A DNA stretch of 14,039 bases from DATFYI01 sp035315125 (lineage in GTDB: Bacteria > Chloroflexota > Anaerolineae > Anaerolineales > Anaerolineaceae). The stretch lies in NCBI GenBank assembly GCA_035315125.1, contig DATFYI010000110.1:1-14039 (forward strand). Direction: 5' to 3'. Both the position numbers and the translations under genes were made by a program. The notes beneath the pieces were generated by a model. It did not search any database. It saw nothing but the letters and a program-made list of their open reading frames with translations, and had not been told where the DNA came from. This document shows, piece by piece, positions 1 to 7,235 of the stretch. Positions within the stretch are counted from its first letter, which is position 1. Each line of letters opens with the position of its first letter.

Positions 1-277
1 GCCCGCCGTATTCGGCAGTAACCACCAGTTTGGATACATCGATAGAAGCCGGGTCTATTTGAGCGGGAGCTGGCCCGGTACCCTTATACGGAGCGCCTTC
101 CACATTAACCACCACATCGTTAGGCTGGTTTGCAATGGGCGGCTCGTTAACCCAGCCGATTTCGATGGCATATTTGCCAACAATAATCGTAGTATGAGCT
201 GATACTGATCCGCTTAACATGAATAGGCTGACTAACAAAGCAATAACCACGATGGTACGCAGCAATACTCGGTACAT
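1..277 (-). CDS. Secreted protein with predicted N-terminal His, possibly copper-related (partial)
   Basis: The gene runs leftward off the window edge; 92 N-terminal codons are visible from ATG at 277-275. It opens with Arg-containing MYRVLLRT, then a hydrophobic core (about residues 9-22) and a cleavage site ending SVSA at residue 27. The mature protein should therefore begin His28-Thr-Thr. The visible mature part (GKYAIEIGWVNEPP and onward) looks like a beta-rich extracytoplasmic domain. An N-terminal His made by signal peptidase is the Cu(II) ligand arrangement of the CopC family. Together with the divergent ctaG neighbour this suggests copper handling for oxidase assembly, which is an inference because I cannot confirm the family from 92 residues. 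A GA-rich stretch (AGAGAG) just upstream is a weak ribosome site. Perfect TATAAT hexamers lie on this strand at 337-332 and 300-295; the first is better placed for a promoter. The C-terminus, possibly with a membrane anchor, is outside the window. Confidence 0.75.
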   Translation of the reverse strand, partial: MYRVLLRTIVVIALLVSLFMLSGSVSAHTTIIVGKYAIEIGWVNEPPIANQPNDVVVNVEGAPYKGTGPAPAQIDPASIDVSKLVVTAEYGG

Positions 278-398
278 AGTTCTCTCTCTGGATGATTATA
301 TATTCTGGTATTTCGGAATAAACTCTATCCTATTATAAATTTCACTAATGAGATCAATATTAACAATTTGGTAAATACAGGACAGATTTTCCAGCCCT

Positions 399-412
399 TA
401 AGATTAATCTTA
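399..412. repeat. 14-base perfect palindrome in the divergent promoter region
   Basis: TAAGATTAATCTTA is fully self-complementary. It lies about 76 bases before the ctaG start and about 120 bases before the divergent secreted-protein gene, and it covers the weak -35 of the candidate ctaG promoter. It could be an operator. The region is AT-rich and a palindrome of this size is expected about once by chance in a window this long, so the evidence is its location only. Confidence 0.4.
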
Positions 413-432
413 TTCAAAAGATTTACTATATT
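404..432 (+). promoter_or_regulatory. Candidate promoter of ctaG
   Basis: A good -10 (TATATT, 427-432) lies 17 bases after a poor -35 (TTAATC, 404-409), giving a leader of roughly 50 bases before the GTG start. The match at -35 is only three of six, so this is a weak prediction. Confidence 0.25.
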
Positions 433-487
433 TTTGACCGTATTACAGTGCTAAATAGGTCGATGTTATCATTATGAGGGATTAAAA

Positions 488-1399
488 GTGTTCGTTATGC
501 AGTTTTTCACCATAAACCTGTCTTTTTCTTCCACCCGCACGATCTGGATCTGGTCGTGGGAACCCAGCATCCTGATCGGGTTGGCTTTGTGGAGCCTGGG
601 GTACGTTTTACTTGTCGGACCAATCCGCAAACGTAAAGGCTGGCTGCCGCAGTTGAGTTGGAAGCGGGCGGTCCTTTTTCATCTCGGCACTTTCACAGCC
701 TTTGTGGCATTGGTTACACCATTAGACCATCTTTCGGATGTCTATTTGCTGAGCGCCCATATGATCCAGCATATGTTGCTGTTGATGGTTGCGCCACCGC
801 TGTGGCTTTTGGGAATGCCCAATGGCTGGTTTGATGATTACATTTCCGTAAGAATCCAGAAAATACTGCGTTGGCTTACTAACCCGGTGGTAGCTTTTCT
901 AATTTATAATGTTGTGTTTTGGGCCTGGCATGTCCCCACCTTGTACGACGCAGCCCTATACAATGAGCGTATTCACATTCTCGAACACCTTATGTTTCTG
1001 GGGGTTGCTTTTATCGGCTGGTGGCCGGTGCTGGGTTTCCTGCCCAAAGCGGCTCCACGCGCCACTTATCCCGTTCAAATGCTTTACCTGTTTGCCACGA
1101 TGGTATCTTCAACATTATTAGGCGCCATCATTTCACTGGCGACGAGCCCAATCTATCCTTTTTATCTGAACGCACCGCCGGTCAACGGCTTTACCCCTCT
1201 ACCACCTTTTGCAAATGGGACGCGTTTATGGGGGCTATCCATCATGGATGACCAACAGATTGCCGGCTTGATCATGTGGGTGCCGGTAAACACCTTGTAT
1301 TTTATTGAATTTATGGCGGTTCTAAATCTATGGTTTCGTAAGGAAGATAAAAAAGACCGGCAGGGAACCAACGAGCAAGGTCCCCGCACCATTGATTAG
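488..1399 (+). CDS. ctaG: Cytochrome c oxidase assembly factor CtaG (caa3_CtaG family)
   Basis: This 303-residue polytopic membrane protein has about seven hydrophobic segments. It matches the caa3-type CtaG family, which assists formation of the copper-containing centre of cytochrome c oxidase in the membrane. Family hallmarks are visible: AHMIQHMLL with His91 and His95, an AWHVP segment with His148, HILEHLMFLG with His163 and His167, GWWPVLG at 177-183, and DDQQIAGLIMW near 254-264. The His pairs are the plausible metal ligands. The start is GTG at 488: GAGGG at 476-480 is 7 bases upstream, while the in-frame ATG at 497 is 16 bases away. The Lys-rich C-terminus (KEDKKDRQ) should be cytoplasmic. 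This CtaG is unrelated in sequence to the Cox11-type CtaG. Its divergent neighbour is a secreted protein with a likely copper-binding N-terminus. No oxidase subunit gene is in the window. Confidence 0.9.
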   Translation: MFVMQFFTINLSFSSTRTIWIWSWEPSILIGLALWSLGYVLLVGPIRKRKGWLPQLSWKRAVLFHLGTFTAFVALVTPLDHLSDVYLLSAHMIQHMLLLMVAPPLWLLGMPNGWFDDYISVRIQKILRWLTNPVVAFLIYNVVFWAWHVPTLYDAALYNERIHILEHLMFLGVAFIGWWPVLGFLPKAAPRATYPVQMLYLFATMVSSTLLGAIISLATSPIYPFYLNAPPVNGFTPLPPFANGTRLWGLSIMDDQQIAGLIMWVPVNTLYFIEFMAVLNLWFRKEDKKDRQGTNEQGPRTID

Positions 1400-1426
1400 A
1401 TTCATCCGAATGGGTACGAGAAGAAC

Positions 1427-1462
1427 AGGCACAACCGGTTCCAAAAAAGTGTCTTTGTGCCT
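1427..1462. terminator. Hairpin between convergent ctaG and glycosyltransferase genes
   Basis: AGGCACAA (1427-1434) pairs perfectly with TTGTGCCT (1455-1462) around a 20-base loop that contains AACCGGTT and an A-run. It fills the 62-base gap between two converging genes and touches the TAA of the minus-strand gene, so it could serve both directions. There is no U-tract after the stem on either strand, and an 8-base stem with a long loop can arise by chance. Confidence 0.35.
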
Positions 1463-2661
1463 TATGGAGCTATCTGAACCTGTGAATCTTTTGTTTTCGG
1501 CTTGCCCCAGATAAACCCATCTGCCAGCAAATAACGCAATACTGTTAATATTGCCAGCGATATCAAATTGGAAAGCAGGTAATACATACCCAACACAGAA
1601 GTCAGGACATAAATGATTGGGGTGCGGAAAAGGAGTGCCACGTTGTTCATCACAAAGAACAACAAGAAACGTTTGAGACGACCTTCAGATGCTGGGCGAT
1701 TATTGAACACCCACCACTCGGTCAGAGCAAAGTTCCAGGTCGTCGAAGCTACCGTTGCAATGGCGGCAGAAATCAGATAATAAATGTGCAGACTATCGGT
1801 TGCCAGAGCCAGGGCTGCCGAGTTAACCAGAATCCCGGAAGCACCTACCACCAAAAACTTAATAAAACGGAAATCATTTTCACTAAAACGCAGGTTCCAA
1901 AGCAATATAAAGTATTTAATGGCTTCTTTAGCAGAAGCTTTGCTCTTTCCATCGTAACGCTCAGCAAAATGAAATGGCAATTCAGCTTTTACTAAATCGG
2001 GGTTCCGCACAAGAATCTCCAATAAAATCTTAAAACCCTTCGGTTGCATATGCTCAAAATCAACCGCGCTCAAACGGACCAGGAAAAAGCCGGATAGTGG
2101 ATCTCTTACACCGTTGAGTTGCTTTGGGAAAAAGATCCTGGCGATTTTATCCAACCCGCGACTGATCAGATCGCGCATCAGGTTTAATCCGCTCACCTTG
2201 CTTTCAGAAATCCGCCGGCTGGCAACCACCAGATCGGCCTTTTTTTGTTCGGCAACCTGCAACAATTGCGGGATCAATTCCGGTGGATGTTGTAAATCTC
2301 CATCCATAACACAGGCCAGCGGTGCATGGGCAACTTGCATTCCTGCAATGACTGCACCGCCCAGACCACCGATCTGTTGCTCCGGCAAACGATGCAGAAT
2401 TGAAACTACCAGACTGGGATAATTATTCGATAATTTGCAGATAACTTTAGGTGTATCATCCGAGCTGTCATCCACAAAGACAACTTCAGTTGATGCGCCA
2501 TTCATGGCTTTTTCGATACGGCGCAACAACATTTCAATATTGCCTGATTCGTTTTTTGTAGGAACAATGATTGATAAAACCGGTTCAAACGAATTACCGA
2601 AAAGACCTTTTTCACAGGGCTGTTTTTGCATAGATTTATGCGGATTAAATTCGTACTGCAT
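1462..2661 (-). CDS. GT2 family glycosyltransferase fused to GtrA-like membrane domain (polyprenyl-phosphate mannosyltransferase-like)
   Basis: Residues about 28-250 form a GT-A fold glycosyltransferase of the dolichyl/polyprenyl-phosphate mannosyltransferase type. Visible motifs are LSIIVPTKNES, VVFVDDSSDD, the metal-binding MDGDLQHPP (119-127), VRDPLSGFF and RYDGKSKAS. Residues about 266-385 carry four hydrophobic segments with the GtrA signature (FIKFLVVGASGILVNS, then a TTWNFALTEWWVFNN segment). Such fusions are thought to load a sugar onto a lipid carrier and help present it across the membrane; the exact sugar cannot be read. The start is ATG at 2661-2659, with GAGGGG (2676-2671) nine bases upstream. 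A TTG two codons earlier sits only three bases from that site and is unlikely. About 25 residues precede the first strand and match nothing I recognise. The gene converges on ctaG and is divergent from the carboxylase operon, with no evident link to either. Confidence 0.9.
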   Translation of the reverse strand: MQYEFNPHKSMQKQPCEKGLFGNSFEPVLSIIVPTKNESGNIEMLLRRIEKAMNGASTEVVFVDDSSDDTPKVICKLSNNYPSLVVSILHRLPEQQIGGLGGAVIAGMQVAHAPLACVMDGDLQHPPELIPQLLQVAEQKKADLVVASRRISESKVSGLNLMRDLISRGLDKIARIFFPKQLNGVRDPLSGFFLVRLSAVDFEHMQPKGFKILLEILVRNPDLVKAELPFHFAERYDGKSKASAKEAIKYFILLWNLRFSENDFRFIKFLVVGASGILVNSAALALATDSLHIYYLISAAIATVASTTWNFALTEWWVFNNRPASEGRLKRFLLFFVMNNVALLFRTPIIYVLTSVLGMYYLLSNLISLAILTVLRYLLADGFIWGKPKTKDSQVQIAP

Positions 2662-2838
2662 AATCAATTTCCCCTCGAAAATAAATCGACGCTGATTTTA
2701 ACATTTCCAGCAGCGTGCTATTTTTCTCAGGCTTCCTCCATTTTTTGGCTAAGCTGGTTTTCTAGGATAGAGTTTACCATCTTTCAATATCCAGTACAAT
2801 CGCAACTTCCATTCGGAAGCGGGGTTATCTTGAGTGAG

Positions 2839-2869
2839 TTGTGTTTATTGGTTTGATTGAAATTATATT
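2839..2869 (+). promoter_or_regulatory. Weak candidate promoter of the acyl-CoA carboxylase operon
   Basis: TATATT (2864-2869) follows TTGTGT (2839-2844) with a 19-base spacer, which is longer than ideal. It would give a leader of about 35 bases. The rest of the 249-base gap 2662-2910 shows only a small 5-base hairpin (CTTCC/GGAAG) and nothing else that I can name. Confidence 0.22.
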
Positions 2870-2910
2870 CCCGACTTTGCACCCAATTCCTTAGAACTTA
2901 TTGACTGCAT

Positions 2911-4455
2911 ATGGATCCCATCAAAAACTCATTGGAAGAGATGCGTAAACAGGCCCGCCTGGGTGGCGGTGAAGAGCGTATTGCCAGCCAACACAAGCAG
3001 GGCAAGCTAACCGCCAGGGAACGATTGGAATTGTTGCTTGATCCGGATACCTTTATTGAGATCGGTATGTTCATTACGCACCGCGCCAGCGGTTTTGGCA
3101 TGGAGAAAAGCCATCCTGCCGGCGATGGCGTTGTAACCGGCTGGGGCAAGATTGGTGGGTCCCCGGTCTACGTTTTTGCGCAGGATTTTACCGTCCAGGG
3201 CGGCTCGGTTGGCGAAGCCCACGGCAAAAAGATTGCCAAGGTGATGGATCTGGCTTACCAGAATGGCGTTCCACTGATCGGCCTGAACGATTCGGGTGGG
3301 GCGCGTATTCAGGAAGGGGTAGACGCTCTGGCAGGTTATGGGGAAATCTTCATGCGAAACGTGCGCGCCTCAGGTGTCATCCCCCAGATTTCAGTCATCC
3401 TTGGACCGTGTGCGGGCGGCGCAGTTTATTCACCCGCTATCACCGATTTCGTTTTTATGGTCGATAAGACCGCCTACATGTTTATCACCGGCCCGGATGT
3501 GGTGCAGGCTGTTACTCATGAGGCAATCGACTCTACAGCCCTGGGTGGGGCTTCTATCCATACCACTCAGAGCGGCGTTGCCGCCTTTAGCGCCAGCGAC
3601 GAAGAAACCCTGCTGGGGCAGGTACGTTACCTGCTCTCTTATCTACCCTCGAATAACCTGACCCAGGCGCCACGCCGCGCCAGCAATGATGATCTCCACC
3701 GCCTAACGCCCGAATTAGCCGAGATCGTCCCGGCTAACCCACAGCAACCCTATGATGTCCGCCAGGTCATCGAGGTATTAGTGGATTGCGGAGAGTTTTT
3801 GGAAGTACAAAAAGATTATGCTCGTAATCTGGTGGTCGGATTTGCTCGCCTAGATGGTTATACAACTGGCATCGTTGCCAACCAACCCGACTTTCTGGCG
3901 GGTGTGTTGGACATCGACGCCTCGGACAAAGGGGCCCGCTTCATCCGTTTCTGCGACTCCTTCCACATCCCCTTGCTCACCCTGGTGGATACTCCCGGTT
4001 TCCTACCGGGTGTAGAGCAGGAACACAACGGCATCATCCGGCACGGCGCAAAAATGATCTATGCATATGCTGAGGCCACAGTACCCAAAGTTTCCATTAT
4101 TTTACGAAAGTCTTACGGCGGTGCTTATATCGTGATGAGCTCAAAACATCTGGGCGGCGATCAGAACTATGCCTGGCCAGAAGCCGAGTTGGCCGTGATG
4201 GGACCGGAGGGCGCTGTAAAAATCATCTTTCGTAAAGAGCTTACCAATGCTGCCGACCCGGCCGCGGTGCAGGCTGAATTGACCCAGAAATACCGCACGG
4301 AGTTGGCCAATCCGATGACCGCTGCCAGTCACGGCTATCTGGATGACGTCATCGCCAGAGAAGAAAGCCGCACCCGTCTGATCCTGGCGCTGGAAAGCCT
4401 GCGTGATAAGCGCCAGCCGGTACCTTCAAGAAAACACGGGAATATTCCATTATGA
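2911..4455 (+). CDS. pccB: Acyl-CoA carboxylase carboxyltransferase (beta) subunit, propionyl-CoA carboxylase type
   Basis: This subunit transfers CO2 from carboxybiotin to an acyl-CoA, giving methylmalonyl-CoA from propionyl-CoA or malonyl-CoA from acetyl-CoA. At 514 residues it has the usual length, with both crotonase-fold halves. N-half motifs are KLTARERLELLLD (32-44), NDSGGARIQEG (126-136) and GPCAGGAVYSP (165-175). C-half motifs are TPGFLPGVEQEHNG (361-374), GGAYIVMSSKHLGG (403-416) and AVMGPEGAV (428-436). The two Gly-Gly-Ala segments supply the oxyanion holes. Ile407 stands where Streptomyces PccB has the Asp (Asp422) that favours propionyl-CoA; Ile there is found in the broader AccB enzymes, so acetyl-CoA may also be accepted (inference). 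No convincing Shine-Dalgarno precedes the ATG. It is the first gene of a three-gene operon and overlaps the next one by four bases. Methylmalonyl-CoA decarboxylase is an alternative, but the adjacent biotin carboxylase argues for carboxylation. Confidence 0.93.
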   Translation: MDPIKNSLEEMRKQARLGGGEERIASQHKQGKLTARERLELLLDPDTFIEIGMFITHRASGFGMEKSHPAGDGVVTGWGKIGGSPVYVFAQDFTVQGGSVGEAHGKKIAKVMDLAYQNGVPLIGLNDSGGARIQEGVDALAGYGEIFMRNVRASGVIPQISVILGPCAGGAVYSPAITDFVFMVDKTAYMFITGPDVVQAVTHEAIDSTALGGASIHTTQSGVAAFSASDEETLLGQVRYLLSYLPSNNLTQAPRRASNDDLHRLTPELAEIVPANPQQPYDVRQVIEVLVDCGEFLEVQKDYARNLVVGFARLDGYTTGIVANQPDFLAGVLDIDASDKGARFIRFCDSFHIPLLTLVDTPGFLPGVEQEHNGIIRHGAKMIYAYAEATVPKVSIILRKSYGGAYIVMSSKHLGGDQNYAWPEAELAVMGPEGAVKIIFRKELTNAADPAAVQAELTQKYRTELANPMTAASHGYLDDVIAREESRTRLILALESLRDKRQPVPSRKHGNIPL

Positions 4456-5945
4456 AGATATTGGTAGCAAATCGCGGTGAAATCGCCGTGCGTATCTTGC
4501 GTGCTTGCCAGGAACTTGGCTTTCCGAGTGTGGCCATTTACTCGGAAAGTGACCAGGTGGCCCTGCACGTACGCTCTGCCGACGAAGCCATCGCCATCGG
4601 TGCAAATCAAAACTATCTGAACATTACGGCATTATTGGATGCAGCCAAACAGAGCGGGGCTGATGCAATCCATCCGGGATATGGTTTTCTGTCCGAGAAT
4701 GCGGTTTTTGCACAGGCGGTCGAAGCGGCAGGTTTTATCTTTATAGGTCCGCGCCCAGAAACCATCGCTCTGACCGGTGATAAACTTGCTGCCCGCCATG
4801 CTGCTGCAGAAGCCGGCCTGCCGGTATTACCTGGCTCTGAGGACCCGTTGCCGCGCAAGCTGCCGGTTGACCTGGCTGCCCAGGTCAATTATCCGGTGCT
4901 GATCAAAGCCACTGCGGGTGGCGGAGGGCGAGGTATCCGCCTGGCCCGTTCGCAGGCCGAGTTACAGGAAATGATCAGTGCAGCGCGGCAGGAAGCCAAG
5001 GCAGCTTTTGGGAACGACGATGTTTACCTGGAATCATTGGTACAGGATGCTCGTCATATCGAGGTACAGATCATTGGGGATGGATACGGGCATATCCTTT
5101 GTCTGGGGGAAAGGGAATGCTCAATCCAACGGCGCCGCCAAAAATTGATTGAAGAGGCGCCAGCATCCGGTCTGAGCGATGAGCAACGCAACCGTCTATA
5201 TGATGGCGCATTCCGCCTGGCGCATGCTCTGAATTACCGCAGCCTGGGCACCGTTGAATTTTTGTTAGACTCCGATCAGAATTTCCACTTTATCGAAGTC
5301 AACCCTCGCATCCAGGTTGAACACCCGGTCACCGAAATGGTCACCGGCCTGGACCTGGTGAAAGAGCAGTTGTGCCTGGCAGCCGGACAGCCGCTACATA
5401 TTACGCAAGATGTCGTCAGCCTGCGCGGGGCAGCCATCGAAGCACGTGTTCTGGCAGAAGACCCCGAGCAGGATTTTATGCCAGCCACCGGGCAAATCAG
5501 CCATTTAAAGGAACCGGGGGGGCCGGGTATCCGCATCGATAGCGCCCTTTACCTGGGTATGCCCGTTACGCCGGAATACGACTCCCTGCTTGCCAAAGTC
5601 ATCGCCTGGTGTGACGACCGACCGGCTGCCATCCGCCGCATGCGCCGGGCTCTACGAGAATTTAACATCGCCGGTGTGGCTACTGATCTGACCTTCTTAC
5701 AACAGGTCATTGACAGCCCTAAATTCGTCGCCGGTGAAGTCACCACCACCTATCTGGAGACCTTTACCCCAGAAGAAGAAGCAAATCAATCTATCCTTGA
5801 ACGGGATGCTGCGGTAGCTGCGGTATTGTATGCTCATCGCCAGCACGAGCTGAGCGAGCAAACTGCTAGCTCCCAACCCTCCATTTCACTGGCGAGTCTG
5901 TGGCGCCAGGCAGCCTGGAGCGAACAAATGACGGGAAACGCCTGA
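4452..5945 (+). CDS. accC: Biotin carboxylase subunit of acyl-CoA carboxylase
   Basis: This subunit uses ATP and bicarbonate to carboxylate biotin on the partner carrier protein. The order is classical: biotin carboxylase N-terminal domain (1-110, opening MKILVANRGEIAVRI and including HPGYGFLSEN), ATP-grasp (about 111-310) and C-terminal domain (about 325-432). Key residues are Lys152 and the Gly-rich loop TAGGGGRG (154-161), His202 in RHIEVQ, Glu269, Glu282 and Asn284, the catalytic Arg286, Glu290 in RIQVEHPVTE, and Arg332. The tail after about residue 440 is polar and holds no biotin site: there is no MKM motif, so the carrier is a separate polypeptide, unlike one-chain PccA. ATG at 4452 overlaps the previous stop as ATGA, implying translational coupling. 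A 16-base gap leads to the carrier gene. All ATP-site residues I can identify are intact. Confidence 0.95.
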   Translation: MKILVANRGEIAVRILRACQELGFPSVAIYSESDQVALHVRSADEAIAIGANQNYLNITALLDAAKQSGADAIHPGYGFLSENAVFAQAVEAAGFIFIGPRPETIALTGDKLAARHAAAEAGLPVLPGSEDPLPRKLPVDLAAQVNYPVLIKATAGGGGRGIRLARSQAELQEMISAARQEAKAAFGNDDVYLESLVQDARHIEVQIIGDGYGHILCLGERECSIQRRRQKLIEEAPASGLSDEQRNRLYDGAFRLAHALNYRSLGTVEFLLDSDQNFHFIEVNPRIQVEHPVTEMVTGLDLVKEQLCLAAGQPLHITQDVVSLRGAAIEARVLAEDPEQDFMPATGQISHLKEPGGPGIRIDSALYLGMPVTPEYDSLLAKVIAWCDDRPAAIRRMRRALREFNIAGVATDLTFLQQVIDSPKFVAGEVTTTYLETFTPEEEANQSILERDAAVAAVLYAHRQHELSEQTASSQPSISLASLWRQAAWSEQMTGNA

Positions 5946-5961
5946 AAAAACACGAGGGGCC

Positions 5962-6453
5962 ATGTCTGATTACTTTGTTTCAATCAACAATCACCAATAC
6001 CAGATCAAAATTAAAGGCAACCGCTTGATAGTTGATAATCAACCGGTGCAAAACAGCCTCGTAGAATTAAACGGGAACGGTTTGCACGTGCTCGACCAGG
6101 GACAGCGCTCGCTTGAAATGCACATCCATTCCAAAGAGGTTGATTCTTACGAAGTATTGGTAGGCGGACGGCGCTTTATTGTACGGGTTGAGCCCGAACG
6201 CCAGCGCAAACGCCGCCGCTACGAAGACACCCCGTGCGGAGACCTGAGTGCCCCTATGCCGGGCATGGTTGTGAATGTGCTGGTGCAAGCCGGTGATTAT
6301 ATACACCAGGGCCAGACGTTGGTCGTGTTGGAATCTATGAAGATGCAGATGCAATTACGCTCTGCAATCGGCGGTACTGTCACTAAAGTTATGGCGAAAT
6401 CCGGCCAGCAGGTCACTAAGGACAGCCTGCTTGTATCCGTGCGAGCCGATTAG
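5962..6453 (+). CDS. Biotin carboxyl carrier protein of acyl-CoA carboxylase
   Basis: This is the mobile carrier that takes carboxybiotin from the biotin carboxylase to the carboxyltransferase. Residues about 95-163 form a biotinyl/lipoyl barrel: SAPMPGMVVNV, then the biotin hairpin ESMKM with Lys127 as the attachment site, then GGTVTKVMAKSGQQV. Ser replaces the commoner Ala in the AMKM motif, a known variant. Residues about 1-80 are beta-rich and probably match the small domain that precedes the carrier in one-chain propionyl-CoA carboxylase alpha subunits and docks it on the beta subunit (inference). A basic, poorly structured stretch (QRKRRR, 81-86) joins the two. GAGGGG at 5954-5959 is a strong ribosome site two bases before ATG. 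This is the last gene of the operon. Its TAG overlaps the TAA of the convergent lipoprotein gene, leaving no room for a separate terminator. Confidence 0.92.
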   Translation: MSDYFVSINNHQYQIKIKGNRLIVDNQPVQNSLVELNGNGLHVLDQGQRSLEMHIHSKEVDSYEVLVGGRRFIVRVEPERQRKRRRYEDTPCGDLSAPMPGMVVNVLVQAGDYIHQGQTLVVLESMKMQMQLRSAIGGTVTKVMAKSGQQVTKDSLLVSVRAD

Positions 6454-7217
6454 GGCGTTTTCCGCAAGTCTGTATACCCCATATCGATCATCCATTGGCA
6501 CAACACTGGCCCACCGAAACGGTCGGGGGCCGGTGTGCCATTGGTAATAGGCACACCCGAATATCCCCGAAAATAACCAAACTTACCTGTAAGCTGATCC
6601 TTGGCCGGCTGAGACAGCTCTTTATCCCCGATGGCGATAGCATGAATGTGGGGTGGTGAGCCGAGAAAGAGTTCCCCAGGCTGGCGATACCAGGCCGCAA
6701 AACCGGCTACACGCAGTGCGTGCACCAACGGGTCGATATCCGCTACCAGGATCGTCCAGGTGTTTTTCCTCATCACCGATAAATCCACCGCCCCACCGCC
6801 CAGGTGAGTTCCGAAACTGGCTGTGCCATTATCGTGATAGCTGCCCTGTGTGATGGCCCAACTGGTGATATCAATCGCGCCGCCGTATAGCACAGCAGCG
6901 TGTTGCAGCATGGCATAAGTGCGTTGGTTGATCGTCCAACCATTGATCTTCAGCCGCGCATAATCGTCTGGAGGACGCAGGCATCCTAACGGTTCAGCCG
7001 TTGGGGTGATGGTTGCAGTATCCGTCGGCGGAAGCGGGCTGGCCGTCATGGTAGGGCTGGGGGTCTGGCTGGCCGTAGGAGATGGGCGTGAAGTGCCTGT
7101 CAGCGTCGCGCTTGGTGTTAGGCTGGGAACCAGGCTCAATCCAAATGCTTTCTGGCAGGACGAGAGCAAAAAAGGAATAATGAGCAAAATGAATTTGATT
7201 TTATTCTGATCGGGCAT
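6450..7217 (-). CDS. Lipoprotein with M15-type (D-Ala-D-Ala carboxypeptidase-like) metallopeptidase domain
   Basis: Residues 1-20 are a lipoprotein signal (KIKFILLIIPFLLSS) and Cys21 is the lipidation site. Residues about 30-76 are a low-complexity Thr/Pro/Ser linker that holds the domain off the membrane. The globular part (78-255) carries THLGGGAVD (137-145), which fits the M15 zinc motif HxxGxAxD with His138 and Asp145, and PPHIHAI with His190/His192 as the third ligand and its neighbour. M15 enzymes trim the D-Ala termini or cross-links of peptidoglycan or act as related peptidases. The substrate here is unknown, and the overall similarity to studied members looks distant. Two Cys outside the lipobox (79 and 240) could form a disulfide. 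The start is ATG at 7217-7215 with AGGAA two bases upstream, a tight spacing. It lies 18 bases after the ribokinase stop and is probably co-transcribed, though the functions do not obviously connect. Confidence 0.75.
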   Translation of the reverse strand: MPDQNKIKFILLIIPFLLSSCQKAFGLSLVPSLTPSATLTGTSRPSPTASQTPSPTMTASPLPPTDTATITPTAEPLGCLRPPDDYARLKINGWTINQRTYAMLQHAAVLYGGAIDITSWAITQGSYHDNGTASFGTHLGGGAVDLSVMRKNTWTILVADIDPLVHALRVAGFAAWYRQPGELFLGSPPHIHAIAIGDKELSQPAKDQLTGKFGYFRGYSGVPITNGTPAPDRFGGPVLCQWMIDMGYTDLRKTP

Positions 7218-7235
7218 AGTTCCTGTACAAAAAGC

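Noticed and set aside
2114..2422. Plus-strand Cys/Arg-rich reading frame of 102 codons
   Set aside because: Antisense shadow of the glycosyltransferase catalytic domain, without a ribosome site.
2911..6453. Sodium-pumping methylmalonyl-CoA decarboxylase
   Set aside because: The operon contains an ATP-dependent biotin carboxylase and no membrane beta or gamma decarboxylase subunit, so a carboxylase is the better reading.
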